Source of the DNA: Candidatus Dadabacteria bacterium UBA1144
Lineage (GTDB): Bacteria; Desulfobacterota_D; UBA1144
Direction: 5' to 3'
Length of the DNA: 64,000 bases
Assembly: GCA_002311855.1 (NCBI GenBank)
Contig: DCAB01000019.1
Span: 48,157-112,156 of the forward strand
Shown here: positions 53,550-61,738 of the stretch, piece after piece
How the letters are laid out: each line of letters opens with the position of its first letter
Numbering within the stretch: position 1 is the first letter of the stretch
Program-made: the position numbers and the translations under genes
The notes under the pieces: generated by a model
The model's input: the letters and a program-made list of their open reading frames with translations, nothing else
What the model was told of the DNA's origin: nothing
The model's database searches: none

Positions 53550-55409
53550 TTAACCGATTATAAATATCGTATCACCTTCTTCGACATTCTGACCCATTGC
53601 AACATTAATTGAAGTTATAGTCCCATCAAGTCCGGCTTTAACATTGATTTCCATTTTCATTGATTCTAGCACAATTACCGTTTGATTTGCTGTTACTTTA
53701 TCTCCAACGGAACACTCAATTTTAAATACTACTCCATTGACTGGAGCATTGACACTTTCTCCATCAGCCGAAGTTTTAACTGTCTTACCTTCAGCTTGAT
53801 CTTGTCCGAGTTGGATTTGAGATTCTGTTTTTTTAATTCCAGTGACCTCAACTTTTCCAAGAGTGGAAACCACGTCAGCTCCTGCACCTGATGCAACTTG
53901 TACGTCATACGATTCACCATCAAGTAGTATAGTGTATGTAGATACTTGAGTTTGCGATTTAGACTGATTTTCTTTCTTAGCTCCATCTTGATCATCGTTA
54001 TCAATGTTTTTTCTAACATTTACTTTGATGTTACCTTTTAAAAATTCGATACCTTTTTCTGCACAGCAAGCCGCAATAAATATATTTTCTTTGGAAGTTT
54101 GAAGATTTTCTTCTTTTAAAATATTTTTCCAATATTTAACACTTTTCTTTTCATCTCTATCGGCTATATCGAGAGGATTTTCGTTCGTTGGTTCGAGATT
54201 AAGTTGTTCTGATGCTAGCTTCACGATTTCTGCATCTGGCTCTGTGGGTGTTTTCCCGAAATATCCAAGCACCATTCTTCCGTATCCATCAACAATCTTG
54301 TGCCATTTGCCAAACATAACGTTACTAAAGGCTTGTTGCCAATAAAATTGAGATACTGGAGTGACGGATGTTCCGTATCCACCTTTTTCTACAACTTCTC
54401 TCATGGCTGAAATAACTTCTGGGTATTTGTGTAAAATGTTGTTATCTCTCATCATTTGAGTATTTGCCGTTAAAGCCCCGCCTGGCATTGGAGAAAATGG
54501 GATAAGAGGAGAAACTCTTTTTGCTTCCCTAGGTACATAGTAGTCTTTTAGAAGAGCATTGAGAACTTCTTTATATCTAATGATTTTTGAAGTGACTAAA
54601 TTATTTAGATTAAAGTTGGTATTTTTTGTTGCATGAAGCATTGTCAGAATATCAGGCTGGCTTGTCCCACCAGATACTGGAGCTACAGCTGTATCTATTC
54701 CATCGACACCTGCTTCTAATGATGCGAGATAAGAGGCTACACTAATCCCAGCACTTTCATGAGTATGGAATCTGATATGTGCATCTTTGGGCAATAGCTT
54801 TCTCGCCATCTTAATTGTTTCGTATACCTTTTTCGGGTGAGCAGTGCCACTTGCATCTTTAAAACATAATGAATCATAAGGCATACCCGAATCAAGAATA
54901 TCCCTTAATATCTTTTCGTAAAAAATTACATCGTGTGCACCAACACAACCTGGTGGTAGGTCCATGATGGTAATTACGACCTCATGTTTAAGGCCACGAT
55001 TATGAATACACTCAGCACTATATTGAAGATTTGAGACGTCATTTAGGGCATCAAAATTCCTAATAGTGGTAGTCCCGTGTTTTTTAAACAGTTTTGCATG
55101 AAGATCAACAACTTCTCTACTGGCGGTATCAAGACCTACTGTATTTATTCCTCTTGCAAGGGTTTGAAGATTAGCATCTAATCCTACTATCGATCTAAAT
55201 TTGTCCATCATATCAAATGCATTTTCATTTAGATAAAGGAAAAGAGTTTGGAATCTTGCACCTCCCGCAAATTCAAAATGACTTATTCCGGCATTTTTAG
55301 CTTCTTCAACAGCTGGAAGGAAATCTTCCATTAGTACTCTTCCACCGAAGACAGATTGGAATCCATCCCTAAATGTAGTATCCATTATGTCTATAAATTT
55401 TTTACCCAT
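53550..55409 (-). CDS. oadA: Biotin-dependent carboxyltransferase subunit alpha (oxaloacetate decarboxylase / PycB type)
   Basis: The enzyme transfers CO2 between oxaloacetate or pyruvate and biotin. The TIM-barrel domain starts with IMDTTFRDGFQSVFGG and contains CFKDASGTAHPKK and HTHESAG (metal ligands). A conserved PYC/OADA domain follows, then a linker, then a biotinyl domain whose ESMKME holds the biotin Lys. ATG 55409 is chosen because AGGG lies 5 nt upstream; an earlier TTG at 55430 is less likely, giving 619 residues. Variant residues in the barrel (FRDGFQS rather than LRDAHQS) resemble the epsilon/deltaproteobacterial form. Confidence 0.93.
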   Translation of the reverse strand: MGKKFIDIMDTTFRDGFQSVFGGRVLMEDFLPAVEEAKNAGISHFEFAGGARFQTLFLYLNENAFDMMDKFRSIVGLDANLQTLARGINTVGLDTASREVVDLHAKLFKKHGTTTIRNFDALNDVSNLQYSAECIHNRGLKHEVVITIMDLPPGCVGAHDVIFYEKILRDILDSGMPYDSLCFKDASGTAHPKKVYETIKMARKLLPKDAHIRFHTHESAGISVASYLASLEAGVDGIDTAVAPVSGGTSQPDILTMLHATKNTNFNLNNLVTSKIIRYKEVLNALLKDYYVPREAKRVSPLIPFSPMPGGALTANTQMMRDNNILHKYPEVISAMREVVEKGGYGTSVTPVSQFYWQQAFSNVMFGKWHKIVDGYGRMVLGYFGKTPTEPDAEIVKLASEQLNLEPTNENPLDIADRDEKKSVKYWKNILKEENLQTSKENIFIAACCAEKGIEFLKGNIKVNVRKNIDNDDQDGAKKENQSKSQTQVSTYTILLDGESYDVQVASGAGADVVSTLGKVEVTGIKKTESQIQLGQDQAEGKTVKTSADGESVNAPVNGVVFKIECSVGDKVTANQTVIVLESMKMEINVKAGLDGTITSINVAMGQNVEEGDTIFIIG

Positions 55410-55451
55410 TTTTTCCCTATATTCTGGCAAATAAAGATGATAAGTTAAATT

Positions 55452-55688
55452 TTATTTGTTTTGCTTTATATGCTGTTTGACTGCAGCAGATATAACCGCA
55501 GTGGTTTTTACATCTATTGCACCTGAAGATGCATCGGTTATTTTATCGTCGTCTTTCTTGACAACTTCGTCTCCAAGGAATCCACTAAGTATGCGACCTT
55601 GAATTTCTAAGACAAGTACCATGACAATTAGAAAAATGAAAACAACAGCCATTCCAATTATCATAAAATTTATTGATTCACCTATCAT
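55452..55688 (-). CDS. oadG: Sodium-pumping decarboxylase gamma subunit
   Basis: The 78-residue protein has one transmembrane helix (about 6-28, MIIGMAVVFIFLIVMVLV) followed by an acidic cytoplasmic tail, the normal OadG architecture that holds the alpha and beta subunits together. AAGGAG precedes the ATG. It is the first gene of the oadGAB operon. Confidence 0.88.
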   Translation of the reverse strand: MIGESINFMIIGMAVVFIFLIVMVLVLEIQGRILSGFLGDEVVKKDDDKITDASSGAIDVKTTAVISAAVKQHIKQNK

Positions 55689-55854
55689 CGTGAAACGCTC
55701 CTTCTGTTAAATACATAATTTTAATCCATTCTTATTGTAGTAAAAAATCATTATAAAAACAATTGATTATTTGGAAAATATATTAAACAATCTAGTAATA
55801 CTAGGGAATTGCTCTAATATTAGAACTTTGTTACTATAGACCATAATTGAGACT

Positions 55855-55884
55855 TTGCCCTTTTACGGACATTTATGCTATACA
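55855..55884 (+). promoter_or_regulatory. Promoter of the phosphoesterase gene, leaderless
   Basis: TTGCCC (55855-55860), an 18-bp spacer and TATACA (55879-55884) are followed after exactly 6 nt by ATG 55891. No Shine-Dalgarno sequence is present. This supports starting the gene at 55891. Confidence 0.45.
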
Positions 55885-55890
55885 TTATCG

Positions 55891-56673
55891 ATGAACAGAC
55901 GTGAAATAAAAGTGGTTTTTATTGCCGATTCTCATCTTGTTTTTAAAGAGAAATTTCTTGGAATAGAAACTCATAAATCTTTTGAAGCTGTTATAGGTAA
56001 TATTTTGGTAAATGATCAAGATGCTGATTTCTATATATTTGGCGGAGATTTAGTTCAAGATCAATCTAAGGAGTCGTTTGATTTTTTCAAGGACATCTCA
56101 AGCAAACTAAGCGGTACATCGTTATTTACAAGAGGAAATCATGATATAAATGATTTCTTTTTTGATGAAATAAAGACGAATCAAAAAGATTACATTTCGT
56201 TTAAATCCTGGTGTTTAGTTAATCTTGATTCATATAGTCAAGGAAGTATCTATGGAGAAATAACAAGTGAACAAATAGAATTTTTACAGAATATATCAAA
56301 TAAAAATATCGATACAAATATATTTCTCTACATGCATCACAATCTTTTTCCAACTAATTCACCATGGCTCGATCAACATATAACTAAAAATTATCAGATT
56401 GTATCAAAGCAATTCTCTGATATTGAGAATCTAAAATTAGTCTTATCAGGGCATATCCATCAAGAGATGGAAGTAGTTGTTGATAACACAACTTTCGTCT
56501 CAACCCCATCCACAAGTTTCCAGTTCTTACCAGATAAAGAAATTTTTACTTTAGATGATAAGAACCCTGGTTATACGGTTCTTAACTTGTACTCAGACGG
56601 TTCCTTTGAAATTAATTATAAAAGAATCGATGGATTTTTTGGAGAACTTCCGAAAAGACCAGAACTATATTAG
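55891..56673 (+). CDS. Calcineurin-like metallophosphoesterase (CpdA-like)
   Basis: The 260-residue protein has all motifs of the fold: VFIADSHL (Asp13, His15), FGGDLVQ (Asp53), TRGNHDI (Asn83, His84), MHHN and SGHIHQE. This set with two metals occurs in 3',5'-cAMP phosphodiesterases and related enzymes, but substrate cannot be assigned. ATG 55891 fits the leaderless promoter; a longer TTG start at 55855 would run through the -35. Confidence 0.87.
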   Translation: MNRREIKVVFIADSHLVFKEKFLGIETHKSFEAVIGNILVNDQDADFYIFGGDLVQDQSKESFDFFKDISSKLSGTSLFTRGNHDINDFFFDEIKTNQKDYISFKSWCLVNLDSYSQGSIYGEITSEQIEFLQNISNKNIDTNIFLYMHHNLFPTNSPWLDQHITKNYQIVSKQFSDIENLKLVLSGHIHQEMEVVVDNTTFVSTPSTSFQFLPDKEIFTLDDKNPGYTVLNLYSDGSFEINYKRIDGFFGELPKRPELY

Positions 56674-56843
56674 TATTGGTAGGACCATAACACCATCTTT
56701 TTATTTATATACGGACGAGCATGAAACAATTATGGCTGTCATTAATAAAATCAATGGAAAAAATCTCATCTCTATATTATATTCTATTTAATTAAAAAAA
56801 TCTTTTTTAATAAATATGATGCCCGTAATGCTAATTTTTTAAA

Positions 56844-56849
56844 TATAAT
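56844..56849 (+). promoter_or_regulatory. -10 hexamer TATAAT, 6 nt before an ATG
   Basis: A consensus TATAAT ends 6 nt before ATG 56856 in the 182-nt gap after the phosphoesterase. There is no Shine-Dalgarno sequence, so the mRNA is probably leaderless. Confidence 0.5.
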
Positions 56850-56855
56850 TAATTT

Positions 56856-57659
56856 ATGGATGTAAGATTGAAGATATTAATCGGTTTCATAGCAGCTTAT
56901 CTATTCATCGTGGTTCTTATGTATATATTCCAAAGGTCGTTCTTGTATTTTCCAAAAGTAGATAACTATCTTACCGAAGAAAAATTGGAAGGAATGCCTG
57001 AAAAAGTATATATAGATAGTACAAATGATATAAAACTTTATTCTTGGTTCTATTTTGAAAATTTTGACAAAAAAACAATTTTATTTTTGCATGGAAATGC
57101 AGGAACACTAAACAGCAGAATCTATAAATTAAATTTTTTTAAAGACTTAGGATACAATTATCTTGCTGTATCATGGAGAGGGTTTAGTGGAAACAAAGGA
57201 TATCCCACCGAGAAAGGCCTTTATGAAGATGCAAATTCAGCTATTACATGGCTTAATCAAAAAGGCATAAGTCTCAATAGTATAATTTTGTATGGCGAAT
57301 CTCTTGGTACCGGCGTTGCTATTGAAATATCTCAGAATAAAGATTATGGAGGTTTGATACTTGAGTCTCCATACACATCGATAATCGATATGGGAAAATT
57401 AAACTATCCATACTTGCCAGTTGAATTAATTTTAAAGGACAAGTTCAATTCAAAGGAAAAAATTAAAAATATTAAAATTCCAACCCTTGTAATGCATGGG
57501 AAACAAGATACTATCGTTCCATTTTACATGGGTGAGGATATTTACAATGCATTAAAAACAGATAAGTATAACTATTTTGTTGATGACGATGATCATATGA
57601 TGAGATTCGACAATGAGATGAAAGATGTTATAAGTAGTTTTTTGAAAGAATTAAACTAA
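56856..57659 (+). CDS. Membrane-anchored alpha/beta hydrolase (ABHD13/BEM46-like)
   Basis: The 267-residue protein has an N-terminal transmembrane helix (about 7-27) and a full catalytic triad: Ser149 in GESLGTG, Asp218 in HGKQDTIVP and His247 in DDDDHMMRF. HGNAGTLNSR forms the oxyanion loop. The family includes YfhR and BEM46 proteins of unknown substrate, facing the periplasm or cytoplasm. The stop overlaps that of the convergent pgsA by 4 nt. Confidence 0.87.
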   Translation: MDVRLKILIGFIAAYLFIVVLMYIFQRSFLYFPKVDNYLTEEKLEGMPEKVYIDSTNDIKLYSWFYFENFDKKTILFLHGNAGTLNSRIYKLNFFKDLGYNYLAVSWRGFSGNKGYPTEKGLYEDANSAITWLNQKGISLNSIILYGESLGTGVAIEISQNKDYGGLILESPYTSIIDMGKLNYPYLPVELILKDKFNSKEKIKNIKIPTLVMHGKQDTIVPFYMGEDIYNALKTDKYNYFVDDDDHMMRFDNEMKDVISSFLKELN

Positions 57660-58210
57660 GTATATTTTAGTCCTTTTTTTAAATATTCGTAACCTGTATA
57701 AACGGTTAGCCCGGCTGCAATCCATAGGCTTAACAAGCCAATGTCCCTCCCGTACCCCATTAACAATCTATCTCCCGGTTCTCCCGACAATAGAACGGAG
57801 ATGGCAAGCATTTGCATGAATGTTTTAAACTTTGTCAAGCTAGAAACAGGTAGCGATACTTGCAATTTTGCTAAGAATTCTCGTAAACCTGATACTAAGA
57901 TTTCTCTACATATTATTATCATTGCAGCATATAGAGTTAAATCTTGTATCGCTTTAGTGTGAATTAATAAAACTAATGCAGCTGTTACCATTATTTTGTC
58001 TGCTATGGGGTCGAGTAGGGCACCAAGTTGTGTTTCTTCATTTAATGATCTGGCAAGCCGACCATCCAAATAGTCTGTAAGTCCGGCAAGAACAAAGATA
58101 ATGCAAGACAACCATTTTCCTAATTCTCCTGGTATAAAGAATGCGAAAACAAATACAGGTACAATCAGAATCCTAAAATACGTAAGAGAGATTGGTATTT
58201 TAGATTTCAT
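57656..58210 (-). CDS. pgsA: CDP-diacylglycerol--glycerol-3-phosphate 3-phosphatidyltransferase
   Basis: PgsA makes phosphatidylglycerol phosphate. The CDP-alcohol phosphotransferase motif is intact: Asp46, Asp49-Gly50, Ala53-Arg54, Gly63, Asp67 and Asp71. Several transmembrane helices fill the rest of the 184 residues, the normal length. A 33-codon membrane ORF ends 3 nt upstream and may be co-transcribed. Confidence 0.93.
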   Translation of the reverse strand: MKSKIPISLTYFRILIVPVFVFAFFIPGELGKWLSCIIFVLAGLTDYLDGRLARSLNEETQLGALLDPIADKIMVTAALVLLIHTKAIQDLTLYAAMIIICREILVSGLREFLAKLQVSLPVSSLTKFKTFMQMLAISVLLSGEPGDRLLMGYGRDIGLLSLWIAAGLTVYTGYEYLKKGLKYT

Positions 58211-58213
58211 TTT

Positions 58214-58315
58214 TTAAAACCCCAGAATTATTAAAATAATTGCGGTTATTACTAAAATAGTTGAGAAAATTCGTTCTCTTAACGTTGAATAAAATTTGTT
58301 AAGGAATTCTTTCAT
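58214..58315 (-). CDS. 33-residue single-helix membrane protein upstream of pgsA
   Basis: ATG 58315 opens a 33-residue frame: a positively charged start (MKEFLNKFYSTLRERIF) then one hydrophobic helix (STILVITAIILIILGF). The topology of basic N-terminus plus C-terminal helix is that of small membrane regulators. It stops 3 nt before pgsA on the same strand. TATTAT lies 5 nt upstream of the ATG, fitting the leaderless pattern. Too small for gene callers' usual cut-off; function unknown. Confidence 0.5.
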   Translation of the reverse strand: MKEFLNKFYSTLRERIFSTILVITAIILIILGF

Positions 58316-58396
58316 AATTGATAATAACATTTTTAATTATTTCTTTATATTGCAAGTTGACAATTGACCCACATTTAGTAATATATGTACCGAACC

Positions 58397-58423
58397 CATG
58401 ATATCCATGATATCTATGATATT
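58397..58423 (+). repeat. Three tandem 9-bp repeats upstream of the iron permease
   Basis: CATGATATC occurs twice in tandem (58397-58405, 58406-58414), followed by a third copy with two changes, TATGATATT (58415-58423). They lie 22 to 48 nt before the chosen start of the FTR1-like gene. Repeated GATAT-rich half-sites like these could be an operator for a Fur- or DtxR-type metal regulator; this is inference. Confidence 0.55.
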
Positions 58424-58444
58424 CCGACCACAGAGGCTGTTTTC

Positions 58445-59218
58445 ATGAGTGCTCCTTTTCTATCTTCGTTTACAATTATTTTCAGAGAGTCCCTTGAGGC
58501 AATCTTAATAGTTGCTGCTATTTATGGCTATTTAAACCAAATTGGAGAACACTCTGCAAAAAGGATTATTAATTATGCGTGGATTTCTGCCATTTTCTTT
58601 GGAGTGATTACGTTTTTAATTGCCAATTACTTGTTTTCTTTAACAGAAGCCCATGCCGAAATGGTAGAAGGGTTTACTAGTATAATTGCATCAATAGTAC
58701 TTTTCTATGTAGGCGTATGGTTCATATCTAACTCAGAAACTAAAAAATGGAAGGAATATATAGAATCCAAAATCTACTGTGCTATATCTTCTAAGAACTT
58801 AACGGTACTTTTTATGGTTGTATTCTTTGCTGTATACAGAGAAATTTTTGAAACAATCCTTTTCTATCAGACTCTTATAATGCAATTTGACATAGATAGC
58901 ATCTCCTTTGGCTTTTTTGTAGGCGTCTTGGCTGTTTCTGTAGTTGCTTATATGTTATTCAAGGCTACTTTGTTATTTAATCTCAGATATTATTTCATTG
59001 GTACAAGTATTATATTGTTCTTTCTCTCAATCTCATTTCTTGGTTATGGAATACATGAATTACAAGAAACAGGATTCATTTCTCTTACTTCTTTAGAATC
59101 TCTAGAATATAAACCAATGGGTCTTTATCCCACATATGAGACAACTATTCCACAACTAGTCCTTATTGCCTTACTGGGATTCTCTTTATATAGAACTTTC
59201 TTAAGAAAAGAATCATAA
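58445..59218 (+). CDS. FTR1/EfeU-family iron permease
   Basis: The 257-residue, seven-helix-type protein has the two iron-binding RExxE motifs of the FTR1 family: R14-E18 (FRESLEAIL) and R132-E136 (YREIFETIL). The family imports ferric iron, usually with an oxidase or EfeO-type partner, not seen here. ATG 58445 has GAGG 8 nt upstream and gives the usual short N-terminus; an earlier ATG at 58385 would translate the tandem repeats. Confidence 0.85.
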   Translation: MSAPFLSSFTIIFRESLEAILIVAAIYGYLNQIGEHSAKRIINYAWISAIFFGVITFLIANYLFSLTEAHAEMVEGFTSIIASIVLFYVGVWFISNSETKKWKEYIESKIYCAISSKNLTVLFMVVFFAVYREIFETILFYQTLIMQFDIDSISFGFFVGVLAVSVVAYMLFKATLLFNLRYYFIGTSIILFFLSISFLGYGIHELQETGFISLTSLESLEYKPMGLYPTYETTIPQLVLIALLGFSLYRTFLRKES

Positions 59219-59271
59219 GTCCCTTGAAGAATAGGCATCTTAATGCAGGTAATCGGTAATTTTATTCGCTC

Positions 59272-59379
59272 TTAAAAGTAATTTACTAAGTCGTTATAAA
59301 TTGCAAAAATTGTTTTGTAGTAGAGCGAAAACAATGTTGTAAATATAATAAAAAAAAGTGTAATCCAGATGACACGCAT
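59272..59379 (-). CDS. 35-residue membrane protein
   Basis: From ATG 59379 the frame reads MRVIWITLFFIIFTTLFSL, then a short tail rich in Tyr and Asn ending NDLVNYF. One strong transmembrane helix is visible. No Shine-Dalgarno sequence precedes it. It is unrecognised and supported only by its clean, protein-like sequence. Confidence 0.4.
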   Translation of the reverse strand: MRVIWITLFFIIFTTLFSLYYKTIFAIYNDLVNYF

Positions 59380-59493
59380 GTTTAATTTAGCCTAAGTAAT
59401 GAAATACAAAAAGTATAGATTATCTCTCTTGCTAACTCTCTCAGTTTAACAGTTATTGTTGCTCTTTGCACCTAATTGTGGCTATTCTGTTGT

Positions 59494-59646
59494 CTAGGCA
59501 GCTTTTTTCTTTTTTGGTAAAACCTTAAATGTCAGCTCATTTGTATAATCGATTTCAACAAGAGAATTTTCTTTAAGTTTACCGTTAATTGTAAGATCAA
59601 TGAGAAATGATTTCACAGATTCATTGTTGTTTAGACTTTCGTTCAT
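59494..59646 (-). CDS. 50-residue hypothetical protein
   Basis: ATG 59646 opens a 50-residue frame with a polar N-terminus (MNESLNNNESVKSFLIDLTI), two probable beta strands (LIDLTING and LTFKVLP) and a C-terminal KKKKAA. The alternation looks like a small beta hairpin protein. Unknown family; the gene is plausible but unproven. Confidence 0.4.
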   Translation of the reverse strand: MNESLNNNESVKSFLIDLTINGKLKENSLVEIDYTNELTFKVLPKKKKAA

Positions 59647-59743
59647 GCTTTAAAACTATGCATTAAAGAGGGATCTTTAAGATATTTCTTGAATCATTTA
59701 TCAGTTTTTATATAATATAGTAAAACTAAGGGGGAGCGTTTCC

Positions 59744-60454
59744 ATTCTAAGAATTTTCTTATTATTGTTTTTGTTTTTTGGAACTTCTGTTTTTGCAGTT
59801 GATGATGATGTTCGTCTTGATAAATCTTATATAAAGCTCTCCTCCGGTTATGTCCGTATTCCAGATTTTAACAATATCTCTACTCTAGATTTTGATCCAA
59901 CCTTTGCAAGTGCTCTTTATGATATAGCATATGAGCCTGGAATCTCTTATCAAGTTGTATTTGGGAACACTTTTAAGAGTTTTGCTGTTGAGATATCAAT
60001 AGATTATATCGAAGTAGGGCTTGATTCTATTAAGTCAGATACTTTAGCTAATTACAACGATGGAGACTTAAGCATAACTTTTTTTCTTCTTAATTATCTT
60101 TATCATCCTTCCTTTCTGGAGTTTGGTAATTTCTCTATCTATGTCGGTGGAGGGGTAGGGATGGCATATAGAGTTGATTTGGACACGTCATCATGTACTG
60201 GGTCGAGATGTTCCGAGCCTCTTCTTGGTACTACAGCAACAACTTTTAAATCTTTTACAAACGAAAATAGAGCTGTTTACCAATATTTGATTGGAGGTAA
60301 TTACGTATTAACAGATTCTATCTCTATATTTTCTGAATTAAGAAATATCTTTTTTGATGAGGTAAGTTTAACTTTGGATAGCGGTAAAGCTACATACAAG
60401 AACATTGACATAAACCCCATGGTCACAACCATTGGTCTCAAATACGACTTTTAG
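59744..60454 (+). CDS. Outer-membrane beta-barrel-like protein with probable ATT start
   Basis: The mature part starts after a signal peptide ending SVFA and contains amphipathic strands (YIKLSSGYVRI, FSIYVGGGVGMAYR, NPMVTTIGLKYDF). The last residue is Phe, the outer-membrane assembly signal. No ATG, GTG or TTG gives a complete signal peptide. AAGGGGGAG ends at 59736, and ATT 59744 sits 7 nt later, giving ILRIFLLLFLFFGTSVFA with a positive charge before the hydrophobic core. TTG 59765 would cut the signal peptide. A Cys pair (SSCTGSRCSE) may form a disulfide. Confidence 0.7.
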   Translation: MLRIFLLLFLFFGTSVFAVDDDVRLDKSYIKLSSGYVRIPDFNNISTLDFDPTFASALYDIAYEPGISYQVVFGNTFKSFAVEISIDYIEVGLDSIKSDTLANYNDGDLSITFFLLNYLYHPSFLEFGNFSIYVGGGVGMAYRVDLDTSSCTGSRCSEPLLGTTATTFKSFTNENRAVYQYLIGGNYVLTDSISIFSELRNIFFDEVSLTLDSGKATYKNIDINPMVTTIGLKYDF

Positions 60455-60481
60455 CAAGAGTACGTAATTTACAAAATCTTC

Positions 60482-60949
60482 ATGAGAATAAAACAAAAAA
60501 AATCCTTTCTAAAAAAAATTGACTATCCTATATTCTATATTGCCTATGGGTCGAATCTGAACAAAAATCGAATGAAAAAAAGGTGTCCACATGCGTTACC
60601 GCTTGAAAAGAACTACATAAGAGGTTTTAGGCTTTTATTCAGATCCGTGGCCACTATTGTTATCGATAAAAAAAGTATTTTACCATGTGGAATATGGGAA
60701 ATAACTGAAAAGTGTGAAGCTGCTTTAGACCGATACGAAGGTTACCCAGATGTGTATGGAAAGGAATATTGGGAAGGGAGTGTTGATGGAAAGAAGTACC
60801 CCTTTTTGATATATATAATGAATAAAGAAGTTAGATCAATTGCTCCTCCACATCCGGTATATTTTGAGAGAATAAAAAATGGATATAAAGATTTTGATCT
60901 TCCTTTAAAGTACTTACGAGACCATGACCAATTAAAAATTTTTTTTTAA
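60482..60949 (+). CDS. Gamma-glutamylcyclotransferase-fold protein
   Basis: The 155-residue protein has the GGCT/AIG2 substrate loop AYGSNLNKNRM (Tyr22-Gly-Ser-Asn) and catalytic Glu86 in LDRYEGYP. These enzymes cyclise gamma-glutamyl amines to 5-oxoproline. The N-terminal Lys-rich 12 residues look like an extension. It is convergent with the enoyl-CoA hydratase gene 27 nt away. Confidence 0.83.
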   Translation: MRIKQKKSFLKKIDYPIFYIAYGSNLNKNRMKKRCPHALPLEKNYIRGFRLLFRSVATIVIDKKSILPCGIWEITEKCEAALDRYEGYPDVYGKEYWEGSVDGKKYPFLIYIMNKEVRSIAPPHPVYFERIKNGYKDFDLPLKYLRDHDQLKIFF

Positions 60950-60975
60950 AAGACCATCTTGCAAAAACATATATA

Positions 60976-61716
60976 TTATTTTCTTATTTCTATAGCTTTA
61001 AGTATTTTCTGAGTTTCAGACGAATAGAAAATATCGAGAAACGCCTCTATACTATCATCATTGTCTAGATATAGAATTTGATTCAATCTCAAATCTTTCT
61101 TCATAAGACTAATTGCTCTTTTGCTTTTATTTGTAAAAGTTTTTGCAAAGTTCAAAGTACTTTTATAGAGATCTTCTTTATCGTAAATTCTATCAATTAA
61201 TCCGATATGTAAAGCTGATTTGGAGTCAGTCATTTCTCCTCCAAGAAGAAATTTTTTTGCATTATTGTCACCAACAATTGATTTTAATATATTTACGGTG
61301 CTAGGAAAGAGGGATAATCCTATATTAATTTCGTTCAAAGCTATTTTAGCCCGTTCTTTTGTCATGAATCTATAATCTGTACTTATTGCAATCATGCATC
61401 CTGCTCCAGTTGCGTGACCATTTAATGACGAGATTGTGATTTTATCAGAAAGATAGATATCTTTACAAAGTTTCAATAGTAAATTGACTACATTTTTAAC
61501 TTCCTCTCTGTTAGATTCGAGCAAAGATGGTATATCTAGACCAAATGAAAAGAAACTTCCGGATCCCTGTATGATAATTGATGAAGAATTGGTATCTTCT
61601 TCAGCTTTGAGAAAAGTTTGATGCAAATCAGATATTGTTCCCAGATCCAAAGCGTTTACTTTGTCCCTCTCGATAGTGATTATGGAAACATTGGAAATAT
61701 TTTCTAATCTAACCAT
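60976..61716 (-). CDS. Enoyl-CoA hydratase/isomerase family protein
   Basis: The crotonase fold is indicated by SFGLDIPSL and the oxyanion-hole motif LNGHATGAGCMIA near 98-110, then DYRFM and LNEINIGL. The usual second catalytic Glu position reads NIGLSLFPS, so it may be an isomerase- or Delta3-enoyl-CoA isomerase-like member rather than a hydratase. Length 246 fits. The start is the ATG at 61716. Confidence 0.82.
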   Translation of the reverse strand: MVRLENISNVSIITIERDKVNALDLGTISDLHQTFLKAEEDTNSSSIIIQGSGSFFSFGLDIPSLLESNREEVKNVVNLLLKLCKDIYLSDKITISSLNGHATGAGCMIAISTDYRFMTKERAKIALNEINIGLSLFPSTVNILKSIVGDNNAKKFLLGGEMTDSKSALHIGLIDRIYDKEDLYKSTLNFAKTFTNKSKRAISLMKKDLRLNQILYLDNDDSIEAFLDIFYSSETQKILKAIEIRK

Positions 61717-61738
61717 TCTAATCTCAATTTCGTAAAAT

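Larger units (their letters stand above)
59219..59743. other. 525-nt region with two small minus-strand ORFs
   Basis: No long frame lies between the iron permease and the outer-membrane-like gene. Two small ORFs on the minus strand (59272-59379 and 59494-59646) have protein-like composition and are listed separately. TATAAT at 59711-59716 and the strong GGGGGAG at 59730-59736 belong to the following gene. Confidence 0.5.

Noticed and set aside
56674..56791. Open frame after the phosphoesterase encoding about 39 residues ending in ISILYSI
   Set aside because: It has no start codon of its own in the gap and only continues a shadow frame of the upstream gene.
58385..58444. Upstream ATG for the iron permease, adding 20 residues
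   Set aside because: The extra residues are just translated tandem repeats, and the later ATG has GAGG at good spacing and the usual family N-terminus.
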